A stretch of 64,000 bases of DNA, taken from contig JAQXJR010000043.1 in assembly GCA_029009055.1 (NCBI GenBank), positions 19,450 through 83,449 of the forward strand, written 5' to 3'. The stretch is from Eubacteriales bacterium (GTDB taxonomy: Bacteria; Bacillota; Clostridia; Peptostreptococcales; Anaerovoracaceae). Position numbers and translations under genes: made by a program. Positions 54,012 to 63,896 of this stretch are shown one piece after another (the first letter of the stretch is position 1; the number at the start of each line of letters is the position of its first letter). Under the pieces are notes generated by a model, which searched no databases, had not been told where the DNA came from, and saw nothing but the letters and a program-made list of their open reading frames with translations.

Positions 54012-54968
54012 CTAGTTGTCAGAAGGGGCGTCGTCCTTAAAATCGTCGTCCGGCACACCCAGGTAGACCTTACACTCGTGGATGAAGCGCTTTCCTATGT
54101 CGCTCATGATGCTGTGTTTCTTAGAAATATAGCCTATCTCCATGGTGATATTCTTATTCTTCTCGTCTTCCTTAAACGGCACCGCCACGTAATCCGTTCC
54201 GTTCAGTTCCTCGCATATGATGCCTGAGCAGAGCGTGTAGCCGTTAAGTCCCACCATGAGGTTCAGCATGGTCGCTCTGTCTGTCGCCTTAATGCTGCGC
54301 GGGTACTCGTTATCGCTCAGCAGCTCTTCAGCAAAGAACACCGACGAATCTGAGCCCTGCTCGAATGACAGGCAAGGGTAGTCAGCCAGCTGCTCCAGAG
54401 AAATGGACTTCTCGTTAGCGAGAGGGTGGCCCTTATACAAGTAGACATAAGCGTTACAGTCTATCAGCGGCGTGAACACCAGGTCGTTCTCGTTCAGCAT
54501 GCGGGTCAGGACTTTACGGTTAGTGTCACTCATAAAGAGTATGCCGATCTCACTCTTAAGGATGCCTACGTCCGTTATGACCTGCTTAGTCGTGGTTTCT
54601 CTTATAGCAAAGTCGAAATCCAGCGTGTCGTAGTATTTTATCGTTTCCACGAAAGCTTTATCTATGAAGGAATAATGCTGGGTAGAAACTCCGAACTTTC
54701 TCTTGAAATTCTTATTGCCGCTGTAGCGGTCTTTAAGCAGTTCGTACTGCTGATAGAGCTGGCGGGCGTGCATGAGGAAGTCTACGCCTTCATTAGTAGG
54801 TATGACCCCGCGGCTCGTTCTCTGGAAAATAGTTATCTGAGTTTCCTTCTCCAGTTCCTTGATCGCGCTGGTCATCGTAGGCTGTGAAATGTAGAGCTTC
54901 TCAGCCGCCTTATTCATAGAGCCCATCTCTGCTACCATGATCGCGTAATATAATTGTTGTAGGGTCAT
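54012..54968 (-). CDS. LysR family transcriptional regulator
   Basis: A 318-residue LTTR. HTH at residues 1-60 (LQQLYYAIMVAEMGSMNKAAEKL, ISQPTMTSAIKELEKETQI) and a periplasmic-binding-like effector domain. It is divergent from nhaC with a 330-base shared region, so nhaC is the likely target; no classical T-N11-A box was pinned down. Minus-strand start at 54968 has GGAGAC 7 bases upstream. Confidence 0.92.
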   Translation of the reverse strand: MTLQQLYYAIMVAEMGSMNKAAEKLYISQPTMTSAIKELEKETQITIFQRTSRGVIPTNEGVDFLMHARQLYQQYELLKDRYSGNKNFKRKFGVSTQHYSFIDKAFVETIKYYDTLDFDFAIRETTTKQVITDVGILKSEIGILFMSDTNRKVLTRMLNENDLVFTPLIDCNAYVYLYKGHPLANEKSISLEQLADYPCLSFEQGSDSSVFFAEELLSDNEYPRSIKATDRATMLNLMVGLNGYTLCSGIICEELNGTDYVAVPFKEDEKNKNITMEIGYISKKHSIMSDIGKRFIHECKVYLGVPDDDFKDDAPSDN

Positions 54969-55030
54969 TCGTGTCTCCTGAATGTTAGAATAAAATGTTT
55001 GTATACTCGTACTTTTTCGTCTGCTACTAC

Positions 55031-55059
55031 ACTATAACATTAATTTTTGAGTGGGTCAA
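55031..55059 (-). promoter_or_regulatory. lysR promoter
   Basis: Minus strand TTGACC (55059-55054), 17 bases, TATAGT (55036-55031). Confidence 0.75.
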
Positions 55060-55208
55060 CATACTTATTTAGCAGTTGTATTCGTTGATTTTCAATGCGT
55101 TACCGGCTCGAAGCCTACCCATTTTACGGGTGCTCGGGGTAGTTTTTCAGCAAAGTCTATGAATATTGTTCTTTTTAAGACTCGTTCGCCCCTTATGCGC
55201 CCACAGTC

Positions 55209-55237
55209 TTGACACAAAAATTTTTAGGTATTACAAT
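55209..55237 (+). promoter_or_regulatory. nhaC promoter
   Basis: TTGACA (55209-55214), 17 bases, TACAAT (55232-55237). Confidence 0.82.
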
Positions 55238-55298
55238 AAAACGGTTATTAATTCTTTATTAAATTTTTACAAATAAGAACACTAGGGGTGTTGCTTTT

Positions 55299-56978
55299 AT
55301 GAATGGAAAATTTAGAAAAACGGTCAATACGGTCGCTATTCTGATCGTGCTCGCCGTGATCGTGATAGCTAAGTTCACGACAAGCGCCGACACAGTTCAG
55401 GAGACGGCATGGGCTCTCCTGCCGCCGGTCATAGCCATAGCGCTCGCGCTCATCACGAAGGAAACGTATAGTTCCCTGTTCATCGGAATAGTTGCCGGGG
55501 GACTTCTTTATTCCGGTTACAGTTTTACAGGAACTATAAATCACGTTTTCTATGATCAGGTAGGCGACAGCACATACGGAATAGTAAGCGTAATATCTGA
55601 TCCGTATAACATCGGTATCCTGATCTTCCTGGTCATCCTGGGCGGCGTAGTAGCCCTCATGAATAAGGCGGGCGGGTCCGCAGCTTTCGGTAACTGGGCT
55701 AAGCAGCACATTAAGACCAGGGTAGGAGCTCAGCTCGCTACTATACTATTAGGTATACTTATCTTCATCGACGACTATTTCAACTGTCTGACAGTAGGAA
55801 CTGTCATGAGACCTGTTACAGATGAGTTTAAGATCTCCAGGGCTAAGCTGGCATATCTTATAGACGCTACAGCTGCTCCTGTCTGCATCATAGCTCCTGT
55901 ATCATCATGGGCGGCAGCCGTATCAGGATTCGTTAAGGGTGAGAATGGGTTGGAACTCTTCGTAAGGGCTATTCCGTTCAACTTCTATGCCCTGTTCACC
56001 ATCCTGATGATGTTCGCCCTCGTGCTCATGAGGACAGAGTTCGGATCTATGGCTGTACATGAAGAGAACGCTCTCGTTAAGGGCGACCTCTATACGACGC
56101 CTGACAGGCCATATGATGAGTCTAATGAAGTCGTTAAGGAGAATGGTAAGGTCGTAGACCTGGTCATTCCTATCATATCGCTCGTCATCTGCTGCGTTAT
56201 CGGCATGTTGGCTACAGGAGGCTTCTTCAGCGGTAAGAGCTTCGTAGAGGCATTCTCTGCCAGCGACGCTTCCGTAGGACTCTCAGTCGGTTCATTCTTC
56301 GGACTTCTCGTAGTATTCTTCCTCTACATAATCAGAAGGGTACTCACGTTCCAGGAGTGCATGGAGTGCATACCTGAGGGATTTAAGGCTATGGTACCTG
56401 CCATCCTCATACTGATATTCGCGTGGTCTCTTAAGTCCATGACAGACAGTCTGGGAGCGGCTCCGTTCGTAGCGGGCATAGTTAAGCATTACGCTAAGCA
56501 CCTGATGATATTCCTGCCGGCTATAGTATTCCTGATCGCTGTAGGTCTGGCATTCGCTACAGGAACGTCATGGGGAACATTCGGAATCCTCATCCCTATC
56601 GTAGTAGGCGCGTTCCAGAAGACAGATCCGGGTCTCATGCTCATCTCCATGTCTGCCTGCATGGCTGGCGCTGTATGTGGAGACCACTGCTCACCTATTT
56701 CTGATACGACTATCATGTCTTCAGCGGGAGCTAGGTGCAATCACGTTAACCACGTTACTACACAGCTGCCATACGCCATGTTCGTGGCGGCTATATCAGC
56801 TATTACATACCTGGTAGCTGGCGTCGCTTATAAGTTCACGGGACTGGTACCTGCGGCTCTCATCTCACTTCCTGTAGGCGCGGCGCTTATCATAATCGCG
56901 CTGCTGATAGCTAAGAGAGGAACGCAGAAGAAATTCGACCTGGCTAAGGCAGAAGCGGATTTCGACGCTAATAAATAA
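55299..56978 (+). CDS. NhaC family Na+/H+ (or amino-acid) antiporter
   Basis: A 559-residue membrane protein with about 12 helices. LPPVIAIALALITKETYSSL, IDDYFNCLTVGTVMRPVTDEF, DATAAPVCIIAPVSSWAAA, FATGTSWGTFGILIPI and CGDHCSPISDTTIMSSAGA are the core motifs of the NhaC superfamily, which includes Na+/H+, malate/lactate and arginine/ornithine-type exchangers. Exact substrates cannot be told from sequence. The ribosome site (AGGGGTG) is about 7 bases away. A divergent LysR regulator is adjacent. Confidence 0.9.
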   Translation: MNGKFRKTVNTVAILIVLAVIVIAKFTTSADTVQETAWALLPPVIAIALALITKETYSSLFIGIVAGGLLYSGYSFTGTINHVFYDQVGDSTYGIVSVISDPYNIGILIFLVILGGVVALMNKAGGSAAFGNWAKQHIKTRVGAQLATILLGILIFIDDYFNCLTVGTVMRPVTDEFKISRAKLAYLIDATAAPVCIIAPVSSWAAAVSGFVKGENGLELFVRAIPFNFYALFTILMMFALVLMRTEFGSMAVHEENALVKGDLYTTPDRPYDESNEVVKENGKVVDLVIPIISLVICCVIGMLATGGFFSGKSFVEAFSASDASVGLSVGSFFGLLVVFFLYIIRRVLTFQECMECIPEGFKAMVPAILILIFAWSLKSMTDSLGAAPFVAGIVKHYAKHLMIFLPAIVFLIAVGLAFATGTSWGTFGILIPIVVGAFQKTDPGLMLISMSACMAGAVCGDHCSPISDTTIMSSAGARCNHVNHVTTQLPYAMFVAAISAITYLVAGVAYKFTGLVPAALISLPVGAALIIIALLIAKRGTQKKFDLAKAEADFDANK

Positions 56979-56989
56979 GTTATATTTAT

Positions 56990-57017
56990 CCGCCGCGTCT
57001 CATGCGCGGCGGTTTTT
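56990..57017 (+). terminator. nhaC terminator
   Basis: CCGCCGCG (56990-56997)/CGCGGCGG (57005-57012) then TTTTTC. Confidence 0.9.
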
Positions 57018-57032
57018 CGTTTTTGATATAAG

Positions 57033-57105
57033 AGCAAATAAATAGATGGAAAGCTCGTCCCGAGGCCCTGGCGCCGGAGGATAGCTCCTGGGGATGTTAT
57101 TTGCT
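57033..57105 (+). repeat. AGCAAATAA...TTATTTGCT inverted repeat
   Basis: Nine-base perfect arms (57033-57041 and 57097-57105) around a GC-rich centre, between nhaC and the next gene. Resembles the GCAAAG/CTTTGC paired elements elsewhere in the window. Confidence 0.5.
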
Positions 57106-57134
57106 GTATAAATATCTCGAGTTAGGAGGATCTT

Positions 57135-57581
57135 ATGATTCTGATATCGGCTGTAGATAATTCTATGGGTCTAATGTTCAATGGCAGGCGGCTTTCCAGA
57201 GACAGGGCGCTTACGAACAGGATCCTCAGCATAGCCGCGGGAAAGAAGCTTTATCTCGATGAGTACTCTATGGAGCTGTTTAAGGAGGCTGCGGACCAGG
57301 ACCTGAGCGCTCAGGCTATGGAGAGCAGGGTGGATTTTCAGGTCAGTGAGGAGCCGTTTATGAACGCGGGCGAAGGGGAGTTCTGTTTCATAGAAGACAG
57401 GGCTCCATCGGGATTCGAGGATAAGATAGAGCAGCTGTACCTGTATTTTTGGAACAGGGACTATCCTTCAGATCTGAGATTCGATCTGGATATGGAGGGC
57501 TGGAGGTTGATAAGGTCGGTCCCGCTTCAGGGAAATTCGCATGAGAAGATAGATGAAAATATATATGTAAGAAACGCTTGA
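57135..57581 (+). CDS. Conserved-looking unknown protein (clostridial type)
   Basis: A 148-residue soluble protein beginning ILISAVDNSMGLMFNGRRLS, with GEGEFCFIEDRAPSGFEDKI, YLYFWNRDYPSDLRFDLD and the ending SVPLQGNSHEKIDENIY. I recall similarly patterned proteins in many Clostridia (start with MI-x-D-x-MG-x-x-FN-x-RR, end with GxSHEKI), some mislabelled as ribonuclease Z; no function is established. TAGGAGGA lies 5 bases before ATG. Its stop codon overlaps the promoter of the downstream RNA. Confidence 0.8.
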   Translation: MILISAVDNSMGLMFNGRRLSRDRALTNRILSIAAGKKLYLDEYSMELFKEAADQDLSAQAMESRVDFQVSEEPFMNAGEGEFCFIEDRAPSGFEDKIEQLYLYFWNRDYPSDLRFDLDMEGWRLIRSVPLQGNSHEKIDENIYVRNA

Positions 57582-57605
57582 AATTTCACCGCGCGCGGAT
57601 ATAAT
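57578..57605 (+). promoter_or_regulatory. Promoter of the candidate ncRNA
   Basis: TTGAAA (57578-57583), 16 bases, TATAAT (57600-57605). Overlaps the stop codon of the upstream gene; no start codon with ribosome site follows in the transcript. Confidence 0.75.
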
Positions 57606-57611
57606 GAATAT

Positions 57612-57857
57612 GAGGATTCTTTAAGATGAAAAGATGAAAGCAGTTATGCGGCGTTCTTTCCGTACCGGAAGGTTTGACGAGACCTTCGCGGATGATAGCG
57701 GGAAGGCGTGGAACCTCATAGGTTAAGACTCAGGCATATTCGATTGCGGATCGTAGCGCGTTCTTTTCGCTGACAGCCCACATAAAGCGATTTTTGTTCT
57801 CCTTGAGCGCTGCGGATGAGTCAGAAACCGGAAGGGCCCCTTAGGGGGCTCTTTTTA
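57612..57857 (+). ncRNA. Candidate structured non-coding RNA, about 245 nt
   Basis: Bounded by a consensus promoter (57578-57605) and a strong terminator (57833-57856), with no plausible coding frame. Pairings seen: CTTTCC/GGAAGG (about 57655-57671), CCTTC-CG/CG-GAAGG (about 57683-57706), AACCT/AGGTT with a CAT loop (57712-57725), and a nested 3' domain GACTCA/TGAGTC (57727-57732 with 57816-57821), GTAGCGC/GCGCTGC (57753-57759 with 57807-57813, one G-T pair) and TCGCT/AGCGA (57767-57771 with 57786-57790). It does not carry recognisable signatures of tmRNA, RNase P, SRP RNA, T-box or the common riboswitches. Could be a 6S-like RNA, an unnamed sRNA, or a leader. Confidence 0.55.
57833..57856 (+). 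terminator. Terminator of the candidate ncRNA
   Basis: AGGGCCCC (57833-57840)/GGGGCTCT (57845-57852, one G-T pair) with TTAG loop and T-run. Confidence 0.88.
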
Positions 57858-58035
57858 TGTTTTTGAATGATTGAAACCGGGACGGAGGCGGACAGGCTGC
57901 CTTTTGCTAGGGGTCTGACAGCATGTTCTATTGTAATTTTTCGCTGTTCGATTTATATTATAAATGTATGTAGCTGTGATTATCCGGACGCAGCTTATGT
58001 TTTTCGTTTCTTCTATATAAGAGTGGAGGGACATC

Positions 58036-59612
<1,577 letters not shown>

Positions 59613-59639
59613 TAGATCCGCATTTTTGAACTTTGAAAG

Positions 59640-59673
59640 AGAGGGGAACGGCCGAGGCTGTTCCTCTTTTTTT
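59640..59673 (+). terminator. eno terminator
   Basis: AGAGGGGAACGGC (59640-59652)/GCTGTTCCTCT (59657-59667), one bulge, followed by TTTTTTT. Confidence 0.88.
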
Positions 59674-59733
59674 AGCAAAGCCCTTATCAGCACCTGCCTC
59701 CGGCGGAGCCTGGCTAAGCGGGCTGGCTTTGCT
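59674..59733 (+). repeat. AGCAAAGCC...GGCTTTGCT inverted repeat
   Basis: Nine-base perfect arms (59674-59682 and 59725-59733) with an inner CTCC/GGAG stem, directly after the eno terminator and before thrS. No T-run on either side of the right arm. Confidence 0.7.
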
Positions 59734-59766
59734 GGGGGGAGGAAATGCGCCAAGTTCTTATTAATA

Positions 59767-59795
59767 TTGAAAATTTCGGGAATATATATTAATAT
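59767..59795 (+). promoter_or_regulatory. thrS promoter
   Basis: TTGAAA (59767-59772), 17 bases, TAATAT (59790-59795). No T-box leader is present. Confidence 0.65.
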
Positions 59796-59828
59796 AAGAA
59801 TGATTTTATTTTTGGAAAAGGGGAAAAT

Positions 59829-61592
59829 ATGGATAACGAATATTTAGCGGTCTATCGCCATTCTCTGGCACATGTGCTGGCTAAGGCGGTAATCGAGTTA
59901 TTTGGAAAAGAAAACGTACAGTACGCCATCGGACCACAGATCGATGACGGTTTCTACTATGACTTCACGCTGCCGCGCGCTGTAACTAAGGAAGATTATG
60001 ACGCTATAGAGCAGAAGATGCGTGAGATCATAAAGCGTAGAGAGGATTGGACCAGGAAGGAAGTCTCTAAGGCTGAAGCCCTGGACATGTTTAAGGATCA
60101 GAAATTCAAGACTGAGATCATAGAAGACCTCCCTGACGATGAGACTATCACGGTCTATTACACAGGAGACGATTACGTGGATCTCTGCAGGGGGCCTCAT
60201 GTGGCCAACTCTCAGGAGCTGATGCAGGCTGCGTTTAAGATAAAGTCTGTATCCGGAGCTTACTGGAGAGGCGATGAGCACCGCGATATGATGCAGAGGA
60301 TCTATGTGTTCGCTTTCCCTGATAAGAAGCAGCTGAAGGAGCACATGAAGTTCCTGGAAGAGGCTAAAGCCCGCGACCATAAGAAGTTAGGCAAGCAGCT
60401 GGAGCTCTTCATGTTCGATGAGACGGCTCCGGGCATGCCTTACTGGCTTCCGAGAGGCTGGAAGGTCTTCAATACACTTCTCGAATACTGGAGAGGCGTT
60501 CATGTAAGACACGGCTATAACGAGATATCCGGACCTGTAGTTTCTAAGAAGGAGCTTTGGGTGACATCAGGTCACTGGGCTCACTATCAGGACGGTATGT
60601 TCATCCTGCCGGGTGAGACAGACAGCGACACATACGCTCTTAAGCCTATGAACTGCCCTAACGCCATTAAGGTCTTCATGAATAAGGGACGCTCCTACAG
60701 AGATCTTCCTTTCAGGATAAACCAGGTAGATGTCATCCATAGAAGGGAGAAATCCGGAGAGCTTAACGGACTCTTCAGAGTTCAGATGTTCCGTCAGGAC
60801 GACGCTCATATCCTGGTAACTGAGGACCAGATCGCTTCTGAGATCTCCGATATCATGGATATTGCTACAGAGATCTACGGAACATTCGGTCTGACATATG
60901 AGGCTGAGCTCTCTACCAGACCTGATGACTACATGGGCGATATCAACGTATGGAACCAGGCTGAGGCTGACCTTAAGCAGATACTCGAGGATAAGTACGG
61001 CTCCGGAAACTATGAGATAAACGAGGGAGACGGGGCCTTCTACGGACCTAAGATCGACCTTAAGATGAAGGACAGCCTGGGCCGCGAATGGCAGATGGGC
61101 ACTATCCAGCTGGACTTCCAGCTGCCGCTCAACTTCGGCATGAAGTACACAGCTAAGGATGGAACACAGAAGCAGCCGGTAATGATTCACAGGGCTATAT
61201 TTGGATCCATGGAGAGATTCATCGGTATCCTCATAGAGAACTTTAAGGGCGCTTTCCCGTTCTGGCTGGCTCCGGATCAGGTGGCTGTAGTTCCTATCAG
61301 AGAACAGCATGGCGAGTATGCCGAGAAGGTCGCTGAAGCTCTGAGAGAACATGGTATCAGAACTGTCGTAGACCTCTCTGAGAAGAACATGAGAGAGAAG
61401 ATAAAGGAATTCAAGAACTATAAGGATCCATATATCCTCGTAGTAGGAGACCAGGAAGCTGAGAACAACACTGTTTCCATCAACATCCAGGGATCGAATA
61501 AGCAGGTACACGGCGTGAGCCTGGATAGGTTCATAGAAGTCTGTGAGCAGCTCAATAAGGAGCGCTCACTGGAGCTTACTTCTGAATTCTAG
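59829..61592 (+). CDS. thrS: Threonyl-tRNA synthetase lacking the TGS domain
   Basis: A 587-residue class II synthetase. It begins directly with the editing (SAD) domain: HSLAHVLAKAV (HxxxH), GFYYDF and the CRGPHV zinc/editing motif. The catalytic core follows: motif 2 DVIHRREKSGELNGLFRVQMFRQDDAH, KPMNCPNAIKVF with the Zn Cys, and motif 3 HRAIFGSMERFIGIL; then the anticodon domain VAVVPIREQHGEYAEKVAEAL. The N-terminal TGS domain of about 60 residues is absent. AAAAGGGGA precedes ATG. Confidence 0.95.
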   Translation: MDNEYLAVYRHSLAHVLAKAVIELFGKENVQYAIGPQIDDGFYYDFTLPRAVTKEDYDAIEQKMREIIKRREDWTRKEVSKAEALDMFKDQKFKTEIIEDLPDDETITVYYTGDDYVDLCRGPHVANSQELMQAAFKIKSVSGAYWRGDEHRDMMQRIYVFAFPDKKQLKEHMKFLEEAKARDHKKLGKQLELFMFDETAPGMPYWLPRGWKVFNTLLEYWRGVHVRHGYNEISGPVVSKKELWVTSGHWAHYQDGMFILPGETDSDTYALKPMNCPNAIKVFMNKGRSYRDLPFRINQVDVIHRREKSGELNGLFRVQMFRQDDAHILVTEDQIASEISDIMDIATEIYGTFGLTYEAELSTRPDDYMGDINVWNQAEADLKQILEDKYGSGNYEINEGDGAFYGPKIDLKMKDSLGREWQMGTIQLDFQLPLNFGMKYTAKDGTQKQPVMIHRAIFGSMERFIGILIENFKGAFPFWLAPDQVAVVPIREQHGEYAEKVAEALREHGIRTVVDLSEKNMREKIKEFKNYKDPYILVVGDQEAENNTVSINIQGSNKQVHGVSLDRFIEVCEQLNKERSLELTSEF

Positions 61593-61647
61593 AGTCATAG
61601 GGCCTTAGGACATGACCTCGGGCATGAATAAATATAGTTCGTACTAT

Positions 61648-61688
61648 GCGGATGCGCGCTCGATATTGCGCGCACCCGCGTGTTTTTA
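61648..61688 (+). terminator. thrS terminator
   Basis: GCGGATGCGCGC (61648-61659)/GCGCGCACCCGC (61668-61679), one mismatch, then GTGTTTTTA. Confidence 0.85.
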
Positions 61689-61707
61689 TATAATGAGGAA
61701 ATCCTGA

Positions 61708-62832
61708 ATGGATAATATCAGCAGTCAGTCTGCCAGGTCTAATACGATCATGAAAGCCGCCGTGACGGGCATATGCTTTAACGCTTTGCTGGCCGGTTTT
61801 AAGGCCTTAGTGGGTTTCGCGGCTGGATCTATAGCCATAATGATGGACGCGGTGAATAACCTCAGCGATGCCTTATCATCAGTGATAACCCTGGCGGGAG
61901 CGAAATTCGCTGCTAAGGCGCCTGATAAGAGCCATCCTATGGGACACGGCAGGCTGGAGTATCTTAGCGCCGGGATAATAGCGGTCATAATCCTATACGC
62001 GGGCATAACTTCATTAGTGGAATCCATTAAGAAACTGATACACCCGGTCACGCCTGAATATTCTAAGATGACCATGATAGTGGTCGTCGCCGCCATCATA
62101 GTGAAACTCGTTCTGTGGAGATTCAACAGGTATATGGGTGATAAGACAGATTCTGACGCCCTTAAGGCTTCATCCACGGACGCTTTCTTCGACGCCGTCA
62201 TCTCTACGGCTACTCTGGCAGCCATATTGATTTTTGAATATAAGGGAATCAGCATAGAATCCTGGCTCGCGGCTTTCATTTCCTGTGTTATCATTAGGAC
62301 TGGCATACAGATGATGGGCGGAGTCCTGAGTAAGATTCTGGGCGAGAGAGTAAACAGCACGCTTTCGCGGAAGATAAAGAGCAGGATAGCTTTATTCCCG
62401 GAAGTTGGTGGAGCCTACGATCTGGCTCTGCATAATTATGGCCCTAACGAGCTGGACGGTTCTGTTAACATAGAGGTCCCGGCCGATATGACCGCCGAGA
62501 AGATAGATGACCTGGCCCATAGGATACAGAGGACCATACAGGATGAGTTCGGCGTAAAGTTGCTGAGCGTAGGTATATACTCTGTAAACACGGCTGATTG
62601 GGCTGTCGAGGCGAAGCAGCGCATAGGCGACATAGTGTTGAAACAGCCGCACGTCATCCAGATGCATGGCTTTTATATAAATGATAAAATAAAACTCATA
62701 AGATTCGATGCTGTCGTGGATTTCGAGGATACTGACAGAGCAGAAACAATCAGAGATATCGAGGAAGCGGTCCATGAGGAATTTCCGGACTATGACCTGG
62801 ATATAGATATCGAATCGGATTTAAGTGATTAG
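61708..62832 (+). CDS. Cation diffusion facilitator family transporter
   Basis: A 374-residue CDF exporter with six helices and a C-terminal cytoplasmic domain of about 160 residues. Metal-site sequences: MMDAVNNLSDALSSV (helix 2, Asp residues) and SSTDAFFDAVISTATL (helix 5), plus HPMGHGRLEYL between helices. Members export Zn, Mn, Fe or Cd with protons; helix 2 carries NxxSD and helix 5 D-x-x-x-D, so metal is open. The ribosome site is weak. The next gene starts 11 bases later. Confidence 0.9.
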   Translation: MDNISSQSARSNTIMKAAVTGICFNALLAGFKALVGFAAGSIAIMMDAVNNLSDALSSVITLAGAKFAAKAPDKSHPMGHGRLEYLSAGIIAVIILYAGITSLVESIKKLIHPVTPEYSKMTMIVVVAAIIVKLVLWRFNRYMGDKTDSDALKASSTDAFFDAVISTATLAAILIFEYKGISIESWLAAFISCVIIRTGIQMMGGVLSKILGERVNSTLSRKIKSRIALFPEVGGAYDLALHNYGPNELDGSVNIEVPADMTAEKIDDLAHRIQRTIQDEFGVKLLSVGIYSVNTADWAVEAKQRIGDIVLKQPHVIQMHGFYINDKIKLIRFDAVVDFEDTDRAETIRDIEEAVHEEFPDYDLDIDIESDLSD

Positions 62833-62843
62833 AAGAGGTTTAT

Positions 62844-63392
62844 ATGGTTTACATACTCGCGATAGTTATTTTGATCGCCGTCCACATGTACGCAGTTTAT
62901 AAGCGTGAGAAGAAGAACCTTACCAAGAAGGGGACCATGAAGATGGCTCTGGGCCAGTCTATATATCTTTTCTTCGTCCTGTTCATCATGGCGCTGGGCT
63001 TGATACTTAAGAAGACAGGCGCGGCAGACGCATTACGCGGTAAGACTAACGGCTACATCCTCTACTTCGGCATGATCGTGGTGGTAATGGTCATATTCGC
63101 CATAGTCCTTCATAAGAAGAACCAGTACGAGAGGGTCATCCGCGAGGTATATTCCCTGGATAAGGAGGAGCTCGACGCGCGCGCTCAGGCTAAGGCGAGA
63201 GAGAAGCGGATGCGCGAGCTGCAGAAGAAGAAGGCTGAGAGAGAGGCTAAGGCTGAGGCTAAAGCTAAGGCCGAGAAGAAGCATCAGGCTAAACTGGCTA
63301 AGAAGGCGGCTAAGGAAGCTGAAGAGGCAGCTGAAAGCGCGGAGGCTGAAGCGGATACCCCCGCCGATAATGATGTTGAGGAGGAAGAATAG
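62844..63392 (+). CDS. Membrane protein with charged coiled-coil tail, unknown
   Basis: A 182-residue protein with three membrane helices (about 1-18, 35-58, 72-91) and a C-terminal cytoplasmic segment rich in Lys/Glu/Ala (repeats of AKAEAKAK, EEAAESAEAEA) ending in EEEE, predicted as a helix or coiled coil. AGAGG precedes ATG. Cotranscribed with the CDF gene. Family not recognised. Confidence 0.75.
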   Translation: MVYILAIVILIAVHMYAVYKREKKNLTKKGTMKMALGQSIYLFFVLFIMALGLILKKTGAADALRGKTNGYILYFGMIVVVMVIFAIVLHKKNQYERVIREVYSLDKEELDARAQAKAREKRMRELQKKKAEREAKAEAKAKAEKKHQAKLAKKAAKEAEEAAESAEAEADTPADNDVEEEE

Positions 63393-63409
63393 CCCCGGCT
63401 GCTTTTCCA

Positions 63410-63447
63410 TACCGCAAAGGGAATACTCGGGATATTCCTTTGCGGTA
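63410..63447 (+). repeat. GCAAAG...CTTTGC hairpin after the 62.8-kb gene
   Basis: Arms 63410-63425 and 63433-63447 pair perfectly apart from one bulged G, loop CTCGGGA, built on CCGCAAAGG/CCTTTGCGG. Eighteen bases after the stop codon; the true terminator comes later. Confidence 0.75.
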
Positions 63448-63470
63448 GAACTCGAGAATGCTTGAATTTT

Positions 63471-63518
63471 AGAGATTCCTACGGATGTCATACATCTTTA
63501 GGAGTCTCTTTTTATTTT
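63471..63518 (+). terminator. Terminator of the CDF unit
   Basis: AGAGATTCCT (63471-63480)/AGGAGTCTCT (63500-63509), one mismatch, then TTTTTATTTT. Confidence 0.85.
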
Positions 63519-63544
63519 AAAATTACAGATTAGAGAATTTAGGG

Positions 63545-63572
63545 TTTACAAAATACCCCTAGGGGGTATAAT
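63545..63572 (+). promoter_or_regulatory. csoR promoter with copper-type operator
   Basis: TTTACA (63545-63550), 16 bases, TATAAT (63567-63572). The 17-bp near-palindrome ATACCCCTAGGGGGTAT (63553-63569) fills the spacer and matches the GC-rich TACCCC...GGGGTA sites bound by copper-sensing CsoR. Confidence 0.85.
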
Positions 63573-63602
63573 ATCGATAGCTGATAAGGGGAGGCGCTGC
63601 TG

Positions 63603-63896
63603 ATGAATGAGGAAATGAATAAGAATAACGAAGGACGAACATGCTGTAACGCGGTAATAAGCGTGCCTTGCTCCGATAGGAAGAAAGTCAGGAGCGATAA
63701 GGAATATAAGGCGCTGGCTAACAGGCTCTGCAGGATAGAAGGTCAGGTGAGGGGTCTGGAGAGGATGCTGGAGAACGACGCGTACTGTCCTGATATACTG
63801 AATCAGGTATCCGCTGTGAAGTCGGCGCTGAACGGATTCGCCAGGGTCCTTCTGCGGAACCACATAGAAAGCTGTGTGGTGCGAGACCTTATTTAA
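63603..63896 (+). CDS. csoR: CsoR-type metal-sensing repressor, C-terminally truncated
   Basis: A 97-residue all-helical repressor. [20 protein letters not shown] and the ligand set Cys62, His87, Cys91 (spacing 25 and 4, as in Mycobacterium CsoR Cys36/His61/Cys65) indicate Cu(I) sensing. The N-terminus has an extra 30 residues with CC and PCSD. The frame stops at TAA after CVVRDLI; past TAA, TAG and TAA the same frame resumes AEELVDTINKLMK then TGA, which is the usual CsoR C-terminal helix. So the last about 20 residues are lost, by mutation or sequence error. GGGGAGG precedes ATG by 8 bases. Confidence 0.88.
   Translation: MNEEMNKNNEGRTCCNAVISVPCSDRKKVRSDKEYKALANRLCRIEGQVRGLERMLENDAYCPDILNQVSAVKSALNGFARVLLRNHIESCVVRDLI

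Larger units (their letters stand above)
54969..55298. other. Divergent lysR-nhaC control region
   Basis: Holds a lysR promoter (55031-55059, minus), a GCAAAG motif (55150-55155), the short repeat pair ACCCATTTTACGGGT (about 55117-55131) and the nhaC promoter (55209-55237). No gene seen. Confidence 0.6.

Noticed and set aside
57612-57857. Identity as tmRNA, RNase P RNA or SRP RNA
   Set aside because: None of their signature sequences (tag frame and tRNA-like ends, P4 core, SRP apical loop) are present.
59734-59828. T-box leader for thrS
   Set aside because: No T-box sequence, specifier stem or terminator/antiterminator pair is visible.
60567-61511. 314-residue minus-strand frame opposite thrS
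   Set aside because: Antisense to conserved synthetase motifs, no promoter or ribosome site.
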